Shown in pieces: positions 41,363-51,129 of a DNA stretch of 64,000 nucleotides. The notes beneath the pieces were generated by a model. The model was not told the origin of the DNA. It searched no databases and worked only from the letters and a program-made list of their open reading frames with translations. The position numbers and the translations under genes were made by a program. How positions within the stretch are numbered: the stretch's first letter is position 1; each line of letters begins with the position of its first letter. Source of the DNA: Perkinsela sp. pyNocScin1. Lineage: Eukaryota; Euglenozoa; Kinetoplastea; Prokinetoplastida; Perkinselidae. The DNA is taken from positions 620,001 to 684,000 of the forward strand of contig CAXHTR010000004.1 in the NCBI GenBank assembly GCA_964019655.1. The letters are read 5' to 3'.

Positions 41363-42043
41363 ATGCTTTCGCTCTTCGCTTCGGCCGATACACTCGATGC
41401 TGGCCGATTAGACCCCACAATGCTTTCAGACACGCAGCTGCTCGAGCTTTGCGTTGTGACCGATGGCAATGCGCACCTCAGCTCAATCCTTGGAGGCGAA
41501 GAAGACGATTCGTGCACGTGGAAGGGCATTCAATGCGACGAAGATCAAAATGTATTCGAAATAGCCCTGGGCCAAGCGCAACTTCAGAATACGGGGGCCA
41601 CCGTTGCTTTTGCTTTTTTCCCGCCTCATCTCACAAATCTCGGCCTTCGGTACGCGCCTGTGAGTGGAACCGTCGAACTCCGCTATTTACCGCCAAGCAT
41701 GCAAGCTGTCAACATCATTTCAACGCTCATCACAGGGACACTTGACTGCAGCGCGCTGCCGAGATCGATGGAGACACTTCGCATCATTCGAAACAGAATC
41801 TCCGGGCTCGTCGGTATTGGAAATCTCCCCAAAACGCTCCGAACCTTTTTCGTGAGCGAGTACGGGCTCAAAGGGCAGGTCATTCAAGTCGGGAAACTTC
41901 CAGAAAGCCTCGAGATTCGCTTGGCCAATAGTTACCCGAGGGAAATTCGGTGCGAAGTGCCAGGTGATACGGACAGGGTAAAGTACAATGGGAAGAGTAC
42001 GAAGCTTCTATCCCCGCTTCCTGTGGAGAGGAAAGTCAACTAA
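41363..42043 (+). CDS. Type C LRR protein, copy 2
   Basis: 226 aa. Leader MLSLFASAD, MLSDTQLLELCVV, LGGEEDDSCTWKGIQC with both cysteines, and about five LRRs including LPRSMETLRIIRNRISGLV. The end KLPESLEIRLANSYPREI matches copy 1. Conservation is strongest in the cap and in the third repeat (TGTLDCSALPRS). Last gene of the plus-strand block. Confidence 0.92.
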   Translation: MLSLFASADTLDAGRLDPTMLSDTQLLELCVVTDGNAHLSSILGGEEDDSCTWKGIQCDEDQNVFEIALGQAQLQNTGATVAFAFFPPHLTNLGLRYAPVSGTVELRYLPPSMQAVNIISTLITGTLDCSALPRSMETLRIIRNRISGLVGIGNLPKTLRTFFVSEYGLKGQVIQVGKLPESLEIRLANSYPREIRCEVPGDTDRVKYNGKSTKLLSPLPVERKVN

Positions 42044-42433
42044 ATGAGACGTTCGGGATGTCATTCTTCAGATTTTTGAGTAAACTTACGCAAGCATATC
42101 AATCAATATTTTAATGTCCTCAGACCTACTCAGTCAGTGGAGTCCTTGACCATTCTATTAGAAATATGTTTTCTTTTTGCCTTCAAATGAAATAGATGAT
42201 AACCGACATGAGGTAATAATTACGGCCCCCACAGTCCCCTCCTTTACTTCTGTTGAAGAGAAAAAGTTTTGACGCATCAGAATACTGATACTTCCGGCCA
42301 GCTCATACGTATCAAAAGGCATTGTTAGCTTGTAAAATATCACAGTCACAAACTACCATTGGTTTCCATGATTTTGAGAATGCGATGTGTGATGATCGAA
42401 AAGTGAGACCCACTTCCCCCGAATTTACGCATC
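42044..42433. other. Convergent intergenic region
   Basis: Between the 3' ends of the third and fourth gene blocks. AT-rich, no gene or element recognised. Confidence 0.5.
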
Positions 42434-43219
42434 TCATTCTCCATTCATATCGGCATCTTCGTACCCATTTGTCTCCCGATAGAGAGCAGCACACGCATCC
42501 CACAAGTCCCTCGCCCACCTCGAGTCATAGTCGCCCACTGTTGCTATTCGCTTCTGCAGCAGAGACCCTTCGCTTGCGACGATTCGCGGCATCCGCTGGT
42601 ACCATTTTTCGAGATGCAGTCGGAACTGAAACAATTTTGGCGCGTCGGCGTGGCCGAGCACAGCTGTTTTGAATTCAGCGCTTGTGACTCGAAGCAGCCG
42701 AAGGTTCGGCGGTATGTTGTCGATGACGACAGTTTTGGCCACCCACGACTCGACGATGTGGAACTCTTGCAGCCTCGGAGGGAGGTGCTGGAGGTCGAGC
42801 GGCTTTTGGTTCTTCGGCGCTTCAATTACTCGGCAGCTGTAGAGCTCCATGAATTGCAAGTCTTTTGGAAGTGTTCTCGAGGAGAAAGAACTATCAATGT
42901 CGAGGCTCGTAAAGTACACGAACTGGAGGCTATTCGGCAGCCATCCGATATTGACCCACCAGTAGTGCTTGTCACTACCAGTCGCGAGAAACGTCGTGAC
43001 GCAGTCGTGGTCTCTATCATCAGGGGTACACGTCACGCCGCGCCATTCGCACACTGTATGCGAGTTTCGGGGGTCTGCGACAATATACTCGAGGAAGTCG
43101 GTCCTAACGTCAGGGCGCTGCGTCATTGCGATTTCCATAGAGAGCAGTTGATAATACTCGTGGAATTGTTTCTTGGGCTCTATATCCTGTGAAAGCGTGA
43201 AGATAAGCGATGGAAGCAT
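42434..43219 (-). CDS. Type B LRR protein, diverged
   Basis: 261 aa from the ATG at 43219; the open frame reaches 43306, but its first codon there is TTG. Leader MLPSLIFTLSQD, then about 60 residues to the core C-E-W-R-G-V-T-C. The next block is unusual for length and Trp content (DKHYWWVNIGWLPNSL). Repeats are weak: LPPRLQEFHIVESWVAKTV, IPPNLRLLRVTSAEFKTAV. The C-terminal 60 residues are rich in Arg, Trp and Tyr with no repeats. Confidence 0.88.
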   Translation of the reverse strand: MLPSLIFTLSQDIEPKKQFHEYYQLLSMEIAMTQRPDVRTDFLEYIVADPRNSHTVCEWRGVTCTPDDRDHDCVTTFLATGSDKHYWWVNIGWLPNSLQFVYFTSLDIDSSFSSRTLPKDLQFMELYSCRVIEAPKNQKPLDLQHLPPRLQEFHIVESWVAKTVVIDNIPPNLRLLRVTSAEFKTAVLGHADAPKLFQFRLHLEKWYQRMPRIVASEGSLLQKRIATVGDYDSRWARDLWDACAALYRETNGYEDADMNGE

Positions 43220-43377
43220 TAGAAAAAAGAGAAAAAATGCGAAGAGTCGTTGTACTTTCACAGATTCAGATGAAACTGCTATCACCGTGTCAATGCTACA
43301 AGCCAAAGTTCTCCTTTGATTTTCTCTTTCATTGCAATTTCCAGCTCTTCACTCATAGAAATAGCTCTTCGCTTACT

Positions 43378-44013
43378 TTACGCAAGCGGATAATACGCGA
43401 CCCGGGGGTCGATCGCTTCCCCGTCCAGCGATAGCATCGAAACATGCCTACCGCCTTTCAATCGGCAGAAAAGCACTTGCTCGAGACATTCTGGCAACTG
43501 GCTGTTCTGCACGTACACGCGCCGAATCGGGTTGCACTGAAAGTTTATCCTTCGGATGCTCGCAGGCATGAAACCGACGTATATTGGCCCGCATATTCGA
43601 TTGCTTTGAAATGATAGGCCGACTGCCTTTTCGGGGAGTGTCTGCAGGTTGACTGTGCCGTACAGCCCCGTCGAGTCAAAGTTCCCGGCCTCGAGCGAGC
43701 GCGGCAGCAGCCTTGTTTCGAGCTGTACGTCCAGGCGCTGCGAAGCGATGTTGAGAAACCGCACTGTGTGGGGTAAAAAATGAATGAATAGGTGTAGGGT
43801 GATGAAGACGCGAGTGGTGTTGACAGTCGTGACGATGCTGTCGGCGCACTCAACCCCCTCCCACTCGCATATGTGCCGCTCGAATATGGGTTCATTGTAC
43901 TTTTCTTCGCCGCCAAAAAAGTTGAGCATCCATTTCCGCTGCAGGGCTTGGTAGGCTGGTGTGTTGGTCTGAGAGATGTCTGCTGTGAGAAGAAAAGAAA
44001 TGAATGTGTGCAT
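43378..44013 (-). CDS. Type B LRR protein
   Basis: 211 aa. Leader MHTFISFLLTAD, MLNFFGG, core C-E-W-E-G-V-E-C with both cysteines. A hydrophobic stretch (VFITLHLFIHFLPHTV) stands where the first repeat would start. About four LRRs (LPEKAVGLSFQSNRICGPI), then the type B end NSQLPECLEQVLFCRLKGG. Without a transmembrane segment elsewhere, export would rest on the short leader. Confidence 0.9.
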   Translation of the reverse strand: MHTFISFLLTADISQTNTPAYQALQRKWMLNFFGGEEKYNEPIFERHICEWEGVECADSIVTTVNTTRVFITLHLFIHFLPHTVRFLNIASQRLDVQLETRLLPRSLEAGNFDSTGLYGTVNLQTLPEKAVGLSFQSNRICGPIYVGFMPASIRRINFQCNPIRRVYVQNSQLPECLEQVLFCRLKGGRHVSMLSLDGEAIDPRVAYYPLA

Positions 44014-44580
44014 TTAAGTGCGTAAAAGAAGTAAGACAAAGAGTATAGACAGTCATATAACTCATACGCGGGGATTAAAGTTGCGTTTTGAATTCTGATA
44101 TTTGGGAGATTTCTGTAGGTACATCAATTTCTATCAAATTTCTTAGTATCTCACTGGAAGCAACATGCAAACTATACTGATATAAAATATTGATGCTCTC
44201 ATCGCTCGAATAGATCGGATTCAACCTTCTCGAAATTCTATGTGACTCTGATTGATGCAATGTAAGCCGATGAAATCAGTCCTTGGCCTGTAAGATAAAA
44301 TCACAGATATTTTCTGCAGGATATTTCGGCATCGACAGTAGATTTACGGCTCCTGTACTCTTGTCGGTAGATGATGAAATGACTAATCGACCCTATGACC
44401 AGAAATATTCTTAAGATCTTCTCCGAATGCAAAGACCCGATCGCATTTCATGTCGTTCATATTCCAACTTCAAAAAAATTTATGCACAGATCTCATACCA
44501 TAGTTCGCAAAAAACCAAATTAGAGATCACATTAATCGCCACTTTGCCTTTTCTTCTCAATTCATTATACTCATACACTT
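44014..44580. other. Intergenic, nothing recognised
   Basis: AT-rich spacer between minus-strand genes. No gene, RNA or element recognised. Confidence 0.5.
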
Positions 44581-45378
44581 TTACGCCTTCAAGAATATCC
44601 GCCGGTCATAGACGTCGTTTCCATCCGTGTCCCGCACGCCGATGAGATCGTTCCCCGCCAAATCCACAAAGGGGTTGCTTTTCTTCTCCACTGACGTGAT
44701 GGCATACCCATGAAAATGATTGTTGTTCAGCATAACGAACTCGACGCGCGCCGGAATGTTCGAGATGTCAACAGACCCCGTAAGTTCGTTCCCAGTTATT
44801 GAGATGGTCTTCAGGGTACTTGGCAGAGAATTCAGGTCCACAGCCCCGCTGAGCGCATTCTTGTCGAGAAGAACGAAGATCAGCCTCGGTGGAAGCTGCG
44901 TCAGGTCGATACTGCCTGTGAACGCGTTGAACGTGATTTCGATCTTCTCGAGCGTTTCTGGCAGTTCTGTCAGGTTGAGGGACCCACGCATCTTTGAGTG
45001 CCTGACGACAAAAGTTTTCAGAGCTGACGGAAGGCCTGTGAGAGGTAAGGTCCCAGTCAGCGGCGCGCCAGTGACCTGAAATTCCTGCACTGTCGATGGC
45101 ATGTACTCCCACTGGAGATACCCACCGGTCTGAAGCTCTGGCATGCCGCCGTACCAGCTGATTCGCAACGGCTCGTTCTTTTCTGACCAGAACACCCCCT
45201 TCCACGTCTTTTGGCGTGACTCATTTGACCACACTGATGTATGCATGTACGTTTTGATGCCATCTTTCCCCGGGATGCCGTCGATGAAGAGATCAAGCAG
45301 ATCTTCTGATGGGAGCGAGTGGATGTCGAAGCGCCCCAGCGGGTCGGCAGAGGTAAAGAAATTGATGAGATGCGCCAT
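44581..45378 (-). CDS. Type A LRR protein, six repeats
   Basis: 265 aa, a lone type A gene among type B genes. Leader MAHLINFFTSAD, cap SLPSEDLLDLFIDGI, and a longer loop (KTYMHTSVWSNESRQ) before the core TWKGVFWSE, which has no cysteines. About six LRRs such as LPSTLKTISITGNELTGSV, with a cap ending VDLAGNDLIGVRD. The cap loop expansion is unique here. Confidence 0.9.
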   Translation of the reverse strand: MAHLINFFTSADPLGRFDIHSLPSEDLLDLFIDGIPGKDGIKTYMHTSVWSNESRQKTWKGVFWSEKNEPLRISWYGGMPELQTGGYLQWEYMPSTVQEFQVTGAPLTGTLPLTGLPSALKTFVVRHSKMRGSLNLTELPETLEKIEITFNAFTGSIDLTQLPPRLIFVLLDKNALSGAVDLNSLPSTLKTISITGNELTGSVDISNIPARVEFVMLNNNHFHGYAITSVEKKSNPFVDLAGNDLIGVRDTDGNDVYDRRIFLKA

Positions 45379-45766
45379 TTTTAAAATTTGAAATTAAATT
45401 TAAAAGAAGACAAAATGTGGTAGATACCAAGATTTATTATTATTTTGAGTGCCTTCGCCTTTTCGACTTGTCATACCAAATAAAAGAATGGAAACGATTG
45501 CCCTTGTCGAGGAGCCGCCCGAAAATGAATACGAGTGCTCTCTTTTGAACTTCCACAAAAACCCATTTGCATTTACCCAGTACTTCCTTTCGACCCAAGC
45601 AGCACAGCTCTTCATAAGACAAGTGATTTTTTACTCTGTGGACATTTCAATAGGCCTTTCAATTATTCAAGGAACGTCTCAAAGTCGAAAAGACGAAAGA
45701 TTCGTAATGAAGTGACTTCTAAGGAAATCCACACTAAAAAAAACGCGAGACCTTCTCTTGCGAACT
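45379..45766. other. Intergenic, nothing recognised
   Basis: Spacer between minus-strand LRR genes; its open frames on the plus strand do not resemble the family. Confidence 0.45.
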
Positions 45767-46435
45767 TCACAAACGAAAGACACCTGCCTTGCTTCTGTCT
45801 GCAGCAGCCAAAGGCTGTACCTTCTTCACGCCAGTGCCAACGAGACAGATCTCGCACAGCTTTGGTGGTAGATCCCCGTAATAGAGTACGCGATGACCCA
45901 AACTATTCCTTTCGAGGCTCATTGCCTCGAGGCTCGGCGGCAGGTGGGTGATATCAATCATCCCACTGATGCGATTATGGCTCAAGTCGAGAACTGCTGT
46001 CTTGCTTGGCAAGCGCCGCAGGTCCACACTGCCATGCAGGCGGTTAGACGACAAAGTGCACTTGACGAGGTCACGCGGTAGGCGGCTCGTATCAATGGCG
46101 TAGTTCTGGCTGCACCGCCTGATCGTAAGGTCCCGCACTGTCGGTGGAACAAACTGAAAATTAAACTACCCTGGCGTGTCATTGACGAAGTCCATGCCGA
46201 TGAGCATGTTTCCGTCACATCTCATACCGCTCCACTGCGCGCGCTCGGCACTGCCGCACACATCGTAGTGACATGTGCTCTTTGAAGCAAACGTACCCTT
46301 TGCTCGGCGAGTGATAAAGGCCTCAAAGGTGTTTACAAAGAACCAGCGCATGAGCTGGGGTTGTAAAGCTGCTTCAGACTCAGAAAGCACGCAGTTATAC
46401 ACTGAAGTGTAAATTGCAAAATGGGCGAAAAGCAT
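45767..46435 (-). pseudogene. Type B LRR gene with one in-frame TAG
   Basis: The frame starts at ATG 46435 (leader MLFAHFAIYTSVYNC) and passes the core QWSGMRCDG, in which the first cysteine is lost. It meets TAG at 46166-46168, then continues in the same frame (FNFQFVPPTVRDLTI) through about five LRRs (LPPSLEAMSLERNSLGHRV) to 45767. Everything else is intact, so this looks like a recent nonsense change or a gene read through its stop. Confidence 0.82.
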
Positions 46436-46550
46436 TTGAAGCGAAAAGACGAATCATAAAAGGATAAAAGCCTGTCCTTCTTGCTATGACTGATGCTGGT
46501 ATCATTCTTGTAAATTACTACTTGCTTATATTATTTACTATCGTATCAAT

Positions 46551-47336
46551 CTACATGTACCCCCATAAATCCTTGCTCAGATCGAGTGCTTTCCGGTCCA
46601 GATCTGCATAATAAGCCGAGCCCATTCCCATCGGAACATCGTCATGTGTGACACAGTTGCTCAGCTTCTTACCCTGCGTTTCTAAAATTTTCAGCTTTTC
46701 CCCGTTCCCGTAGATGTTCAGCATGTGTATTCCATCTGGAATGCCTTCGTCGTTGACATAGACCTTCGAGAGAAATCGGCTTCGAATGTCACAGATGCGC
46801 AGGCTTGATGGAAGCGAAGCTATGAAGAGCAGGCCAGAGGGAGGCGTGAAAGTGCCGGATGAAAGATGGATTTCCTCCATCTGGCTGGGGAGCTTTTCCA
46901 TACGAATGTAGCCTCTGAAGGGCTTGTCGAACGCGTTATAGCACTGATGGGCGCAGAAGTACTTGAGATCACGAGGAAGTCGCTCAGCAGCCCACCCGTC
47001 AAGATACTTCGCTCGATTTAAGTGGAGAAACTGCACGCTGCTAGGAAAGAAGCCCATGTCAATGTACAGATCATTCCGAAAAATTTGGTGCAGAGACATG
47101 ACTACTGTGGTGAGAACGCCGTTGGTACACTGCATTCCCTTCCACGTGCAAGGGTCAATTTCTGTGGCACGCTGCACAGCGATTCGTTCCCGAAATTTTT
47201 CTGCACTTTCTGCTGAGGCATTGATACACTCGGCGAAGAGGTTGTGCATGAGTGTTCGTTGCATACCGATTTCTTGAGAAGTGACATCGCTGCAGCTCAA
47301 AGCAATAGCTACGATTTGAATAAGGAGATGGAACAT
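46551..47336 (-). CDS. Type B LRR protein
   Basis: 261 aa. A longer leader (MFHLLIQIVAIALSCSD) is one of the best secretion-signal candidates here. After an Ala/Glu/Arg-rich stretch comes the core C-T-W-K-G-M-Q-C with both cysteines. Repeats are degenerate: LPRDLKYFCAHQCYNAF, LPSQMEEIHLSSGTFTPPS. The C-terminus (ETQGKKLSNCVTHDDVPM) is non-repetitive. Confidence 0.88.
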   Translation of the reverse strand: MFHLLIQIVAIALSCSDVTSQEIGMQRTLMHNLFAECINASAESAEKFRERIAVQRATEIDPCTWKGMQCTNGVLTTVVMSLHQIFRNDLYIDMGFFPSSVQFLHLNRAKYLDGWAAERLPRDLKYFCAHQCYNAFDKPFRGYIRMEKLPSQMEEIHLSSGTFTPPSGLLFIASLPSSLRICDIRSRFLSKVYVNDEGIPDGIHMLNIYGNGEKLKILETQGKKLSNCVTHDDVPMGMGSAYYADLDRKALDLSKDLWGYM

Positions 47337-47665
47337 TCAATTTTCAATGAGAAATAGCATAGAATAGATTATTAGATGATAAGCCCTTGTAGAGAAGACT
47401 GGCCGCATCTGAATCCCTGAATTCCAGGCTAGCCCTGAAGCACATAGATATCCAGGTGAATCATGGTTACCTCTCCTCCAACAGAGATGTTGTGATCCGG
47501 ATCTACGACAAGGAAACCCAACGCTCTCGCAAAAACAGTCTGGAAAGGAACCCTAAAATCCTGTTTTCTAAGACCGCCGAAACCCCTTTTCTCGACTTTA
47601 TCTTGAGTTTGTAGGTATCGTTCGAAGTAAAACCCCAAAGAATTGTTGCTGGAGCTACTATATTC
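47337..47665. other. Intergenic, nothing recognised
   Basis: Spacer between minus-strand genes. No family-like sequence seen. Confidence 0.45.
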
Positions 47666-48319
47666 CTAGTATATCTTGCTTGGCGCGTGAAAATGAAGAA
47701 ATATCGATTTCTGTGCCCTTTTCGTTCTTTTGTGGATGGGCCGTATCTCCTGAATGTCATTGCCCTTCAGGCGCACTTCGGTCAAGCACTCTGGCAGGTC
47801 ATCATAATAGAGCGTTTTCATTTTCAGATTGTTAAATTCCACCTCGATTGTTTCAATCTTTGGCGGCAATTCTGTGAGTTTCATGCTTCCATTCAGCTGA
47901 TTCTTATTCAAGTTAATGTGAAAAATGTGCGACGGTAGCTGCTGAAGGCCAATGGTTCCTTGGAGGTGGTTCCACGGGAGGCTGACAAAGCGCGCGTCTC
48001 GAGGTAGGTGCTTTGCTTCGAATGTGCCACGCTGTCGGCAATTGACTACAGATACGTGCTCGACTGTTGGCGGAAGAAAACTCAGCTGGAAATCCCCATG
48101 GAAGCAATCATTACTTTCAAGCGATGTGAGGAGGCCGCTATCGCAGTGCAGCTTCACGAGCTTTGTGAGAGGCCTCCAGGAACAAACGTGGAATGGCAAC
48201 ATGCCCTGATTGACCTGATGCATAAAAGAGTCGTCGATATTCTCGAAAAAGCGATCGATAAGAATGGACTGCTTCACGAGTTCTCCTTCGGAAGTGCAGA
48301 GAAAGAGAACAGATAGCAT
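47666..48319 (-). CDS. Type B LRR protein
   Basis: 217 aa from the ATG at 48319; the open frame extends to 48439 without family match. Leader MLSVLFLCTSEG. The core is reduced to VCSWRPLTKL, with one cysteine. About five regular LRRs such as LPSHIFHINLNKNQLNGSM and LPPKIETIEVEFNNLKMKT. The ending YYDDLPECLTEVRLKGNDI matches the type B pseudogene at 45767. The full-length hAT element is inserted 159 bp upstream of its start, so its promoter may be affected. Confidence 0.88.
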   Translation of the reverse strand: MLSVLFLCTSEGELVKQSILIDRFFENIDDSFMHQVNQGMLPFHVCSWRPLTKLVKLHCDSGLLTSLESNDCFHGDFQLSFLPPTVEHVSVVNCRQRGTFEAKHLPRDARFVSLPWNHLQGTIGLQQLPSHIFHINLNKNQLNGSMKLTELPPKIETIEVEFNNLKMKTLYYDDLPECLTEVRLKGNDIQEIRPIHKRTKRAQKSIFLHFHAPSKIY

Positions 48320-48562
48320 TCGTACTGATTTAGAGTTAATGAGGAAAGGCGAAAACTTTTCGATCAATCGGGTAGAATGGAATCTTGATATGATATTACT
48401 CTGTTTACGTAAGAGCACTTTAGCACGAATCTGAAACAACCCAGAATCATCTTTTTAAGGTAGAATGTGTGCGATAGCAGGCATTCCCAAGAGGTGGTAA
48501 TTTAGGCAAAAAGGTGGTAGTTTTTTTTCCGGAGGTGGTCGTTTTTTTGAGATGAAAATTCC

Positions 48563-48579
48563 GGGGGGGGGGGGGGGGG
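48563..48579. repeat. Run of 17 G
   Basis: A homopolymer in the 5' untranslated part of the hAT element. The related copy has only short C runs at the matching place. Length is likely unstable and sequencing may misreport it. Confidence 0.8.
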
Positions 48580-48695
48580 TCTTGAGAGGGCTTGCACGGC
48601 ATGATAAAAAAGTGAGCTTTGTGTAGAGCCTGAAGGTTTATTTTCCCTTGATTGTAAGAATTTGATTTTGATCATTATTGCTTCGTAAAAATTTC

Positions 48696-50501
48696 ATGCC
48701 AAATCAAAGAGGCTACAACCCAGACTGGTTTTGGAAAGGATTCACTTGGGATAAGAATGAGAATGAAGAGGTTATACCGATTTGCTTTATTTGTGGCGAG
48801 AAGAAATCCACGAGCTTTTTGAGAGAGGAAATGATATCGAAACATTTTGAAAGTCATAAAAAAAAGCGCGCAAACACAGATAAAGATACAATGGAAAAGC
48901 TCTACAACGCTTGGCTCACCCCAAAAACTCTCACTGCCTACCGAATCGGGCCAGAAACAGACAAGAGCAAACTGGCGAGCATCATCATGTCAAAGCATAT
49001 CGCGAGATGTAAGTTGCCTCACACTATTGCTGAGGATTTCCTAATCCCGTGTATGTTGGACATTATGAACGTGCTTTCTCCGGGTAAAGTTGTACAGATG
49101 GTGGAGGACATACCGAAGAGCAACAACACTGCACAACGGCGGATGATTGTATGGAGAAAGTACATTGCATCTGAGCTGTCCAGTGAAATTTCTCGGTCTC
49201 CCTACCCTATCTCGCTGCAGCTTGACGAATCTACGGATATTGCACATGTTCGCCAGCTTGTTTGTTGGGTCCGTTTCGTAGACTTGGTGACGATGAAAAT
49301 CAGGGAAGAGCTTATGTTTTGCGAGCCTTTGGAAAATGGTGGTAAGGCAGTTGAGTTGGTGCGCATCGCTGGTGAGCGTCTGAGGGACTTGGGTTTTCCG
49401 TGGAGTAAGGTCGGTTCTCTTTGCTGCGATGGTGCTAATGTTATGAAAGGGGACGTTGGAGGCTTTTACGGGCTTGCAAAGTTAAAAAACCCTGAAATCA
49501 CATTCACCCATTGCATGCTCCATCGACATGCTCTCGCTGCAAAGACCCTTCCCGAAGATCTCAACAATGTTTTGAACACTGTTGCGCTATGTGTGCGGTT
49601 CATTAGACGTGTGCACCAAGGAGATATCTTTCGGCGATTTTGTGAGGAAGTAGACGCAAAATATCATTATCTTTTGTATCATTCTGACACTCGTTGGCTA
49701 TCGAAGGGCCCTGCTGTGAAACGCTTTTATTTACTTATTGACGAGATTTCTGCCTTTTTGGAATCGTACAATTTTGCTGCACGGGATAAGCTTGTTGGGC
49801 TTTTTAAGCCTCGCCTCGCATATCTCTGTGATATTTTTGAAGAGCTCAACACGATTAGTGAATCCCTGCAAGGTAATCATGTTACGCGTGTTGATGCTTT
49901 CATTATAATCTCGGTGTTTGTACAGAAAATGAGGTATTACAAAGAGGTTTTGGAGGTTGAAAAGTCTCTTCGCTTGTTTCCAACTCTTGAGAAGTACTGT
50001 GTTCGCCCACATATCATTCCCAACATTGATGACGTGATGAGAGCTGAAGTGATTGATCATCTGGACATTCTCATTACTAGCTTGAATGGATGGTTTCCTG
50101 CAAAGCATTTTGACTTTCCAAGTTGGATCATTGATCCCTTTTCATTTGATGTGGCTCAGCTTCCGGTAACATCAGAGTTTAAGGCTGAACTGATGATGCT
50201 TAAACCGAACATTGCGTTAAAGCTTGTTTTTGACAAAGTTAAGCGAGAAAAGCTCAATCCTTGCGAATTTTGGATTCATCTTCACGAAAGTCATCCACAT
50301 ATTGCAGAAGAAGCTATCAGAGTCACCCTTCCATTTGTCACGTCGTATCTCTGTGAGCAGTTTTTTTCTCATCTTGTCAAATTAAAACCAAAACAACGCT
50401 TCAATTTGGATGTTCGCAATGATGCAATAGTTTCCGCTTATACAAGAGAAGTCGAGTACATCAAAGTCCTTGAATTCATGAGAAAAATGCGTCTCAACTA
50501 A
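48696..50501 (+). CDS. hAT-family transposase, BED finger, ZBED5/SCAND3-like
   Basis: 601 aa from the ATG at 48696; an upstream frame start at 48678 is TTG. A BED-like zinc finger has C30-x2-C33 and H50-x3-H54. The RNase-H-like core has LQLDESTDI (Asp177), SLCCDGANVM (Asp245), the C-x2-H signature THCMLHRHALAAK (C273, H276) and DTRWLSKG (Trp334). The C-terminal dimerisation segment has FVTSYLCEQFFSHLVKLK. This block order is that of hAT transposases related to the domesticated vertebrate genes ZBED5, SCAND3 and FAM200. No frameshift or stop is seen, so it may be active and able to move its deleted copy and the MITEs. Confidence 0.93.
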   Translation: MPNQRGYNPDWFWKGFTWDKNENEEVIPICFICGEKKSTSFLREEMISKHFESHKKKRANTDKDTMEKLYNAWLTPKTLTAYRIGPETDKSKLASIIMSKHIARCKLPHTIAEDFLIPCMLDIMNVLSPGKVVQMVEDIPKSNNTAQRRMIVWRKYIASELSSEISRSPYPISLQLDESTDIAHVRQLVCWVRFVDLVTMKIREELMFCEPLENGGKAVELVRIAGERLRDLGFPWSKVGSLCCDGANVMKGDVGGFYGLAKLKNPEITFTHCMLHRHALAAKTLPEDLNNVLNTVALCVRFIRRVHQGDIFRRFCEEVDAKYHYLLYHSDTRWLSKGPAVKRFYLLIDEISAFLESYNFAARDKLVGLFKPRLAYLCDIFEELNTISESLQGNHVTRVDAFIIISVFVQKMRYYKEVLEVEKSLRLFPTLEKYCVRPHIIPNIDDVMRAEVIDHLDILITSLNGWFPAKHFDFPSWIIDPFSFDVAQLPVTSEFKAELMMLKPNIALKLVFDKVKREKLNPCEFWIHLHESHPHIAEEAIRVTLPFVTSYLCEQFFSHLVKLKPKQRFNLDVRNDAIVSAYTREVEYIKVLEFMRKMRLN

Positions 50502-50797
50502 GTCAATCGGCAGAAATTTCATGAGAGTAGTATATCACATTTAATCATAGCAATGGTATCAGCGTCAGCTTCCTTAACCTATGTTTACTCATACCCTATT
50601 TTTGTATGACTTAATTCATCAAAATGCAAAATCGAAGCGCAAATACAAAACCATGTGACTCATTCAGAAGGTAACTCTCGAAAGGGTTGCTCTAGAAATC
50701 TATACGCCCGTATCTTCAGCAATTTTTCGTCAGGTGGTAGTGATTCTCGCTCAGGACAAAAAAGGTGGTAGTGGCCCGAAGTCGGTGGGAACCCCTG

Positions 50798-51129
50798 CGA
50801 TAGTATACTAAACCATGGCACAAACGTTCCTCATTTTCTTTGACTTTCAACGATATTTTTAAATTTTCGTATGCTCGTTCTCCGAAAATTCTAGATTTTC
50901 TTTGCTAGACAATGGTTCATTTCGAGAGCTTTTTAGTCAACCTCTGCAAACATAGTCGATTACAGACATCTTTTCATCTCAAACTGAAGTAAAAGGATAA
51001 AAAGCGATAGGTGATTATGGAAAACCCTTTAAGCCCCATCCAACCATACTTTATAAAACTATTTTTGATTTAAACATAATAATAATTCATTCATTTTATA
51101 CAATTCTGCACCTCGAAGCTCATTCAACC
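50798..51129. other. Intergenic, nothing recognised
   Basis: AT-rich spacer between the hAT element and the next minus-strand gene's 3' end. Confidence 0.5.

Larger units (their letters stand above)
48478..50797 (+). mobile_element. Full-length hAT transposon
   Basis: About 2320 bp with ends CAGGCATTCCC and GGGAACCCCTG. The flanks share CGATAG directly; extending by TG gives TGCGATAG, so the 8-bp duplication is visible but overlaps the terminal bases at the right. Subterminal GGTGGTA motifs recur near both ends (for example 48494, 48513, 48533, 50736, 50764). One intact transposase gene lies inside. A run of 17 G (48563-48579) interrupts the 5' part and is short in the deleted copy. Confidence 0.9.
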
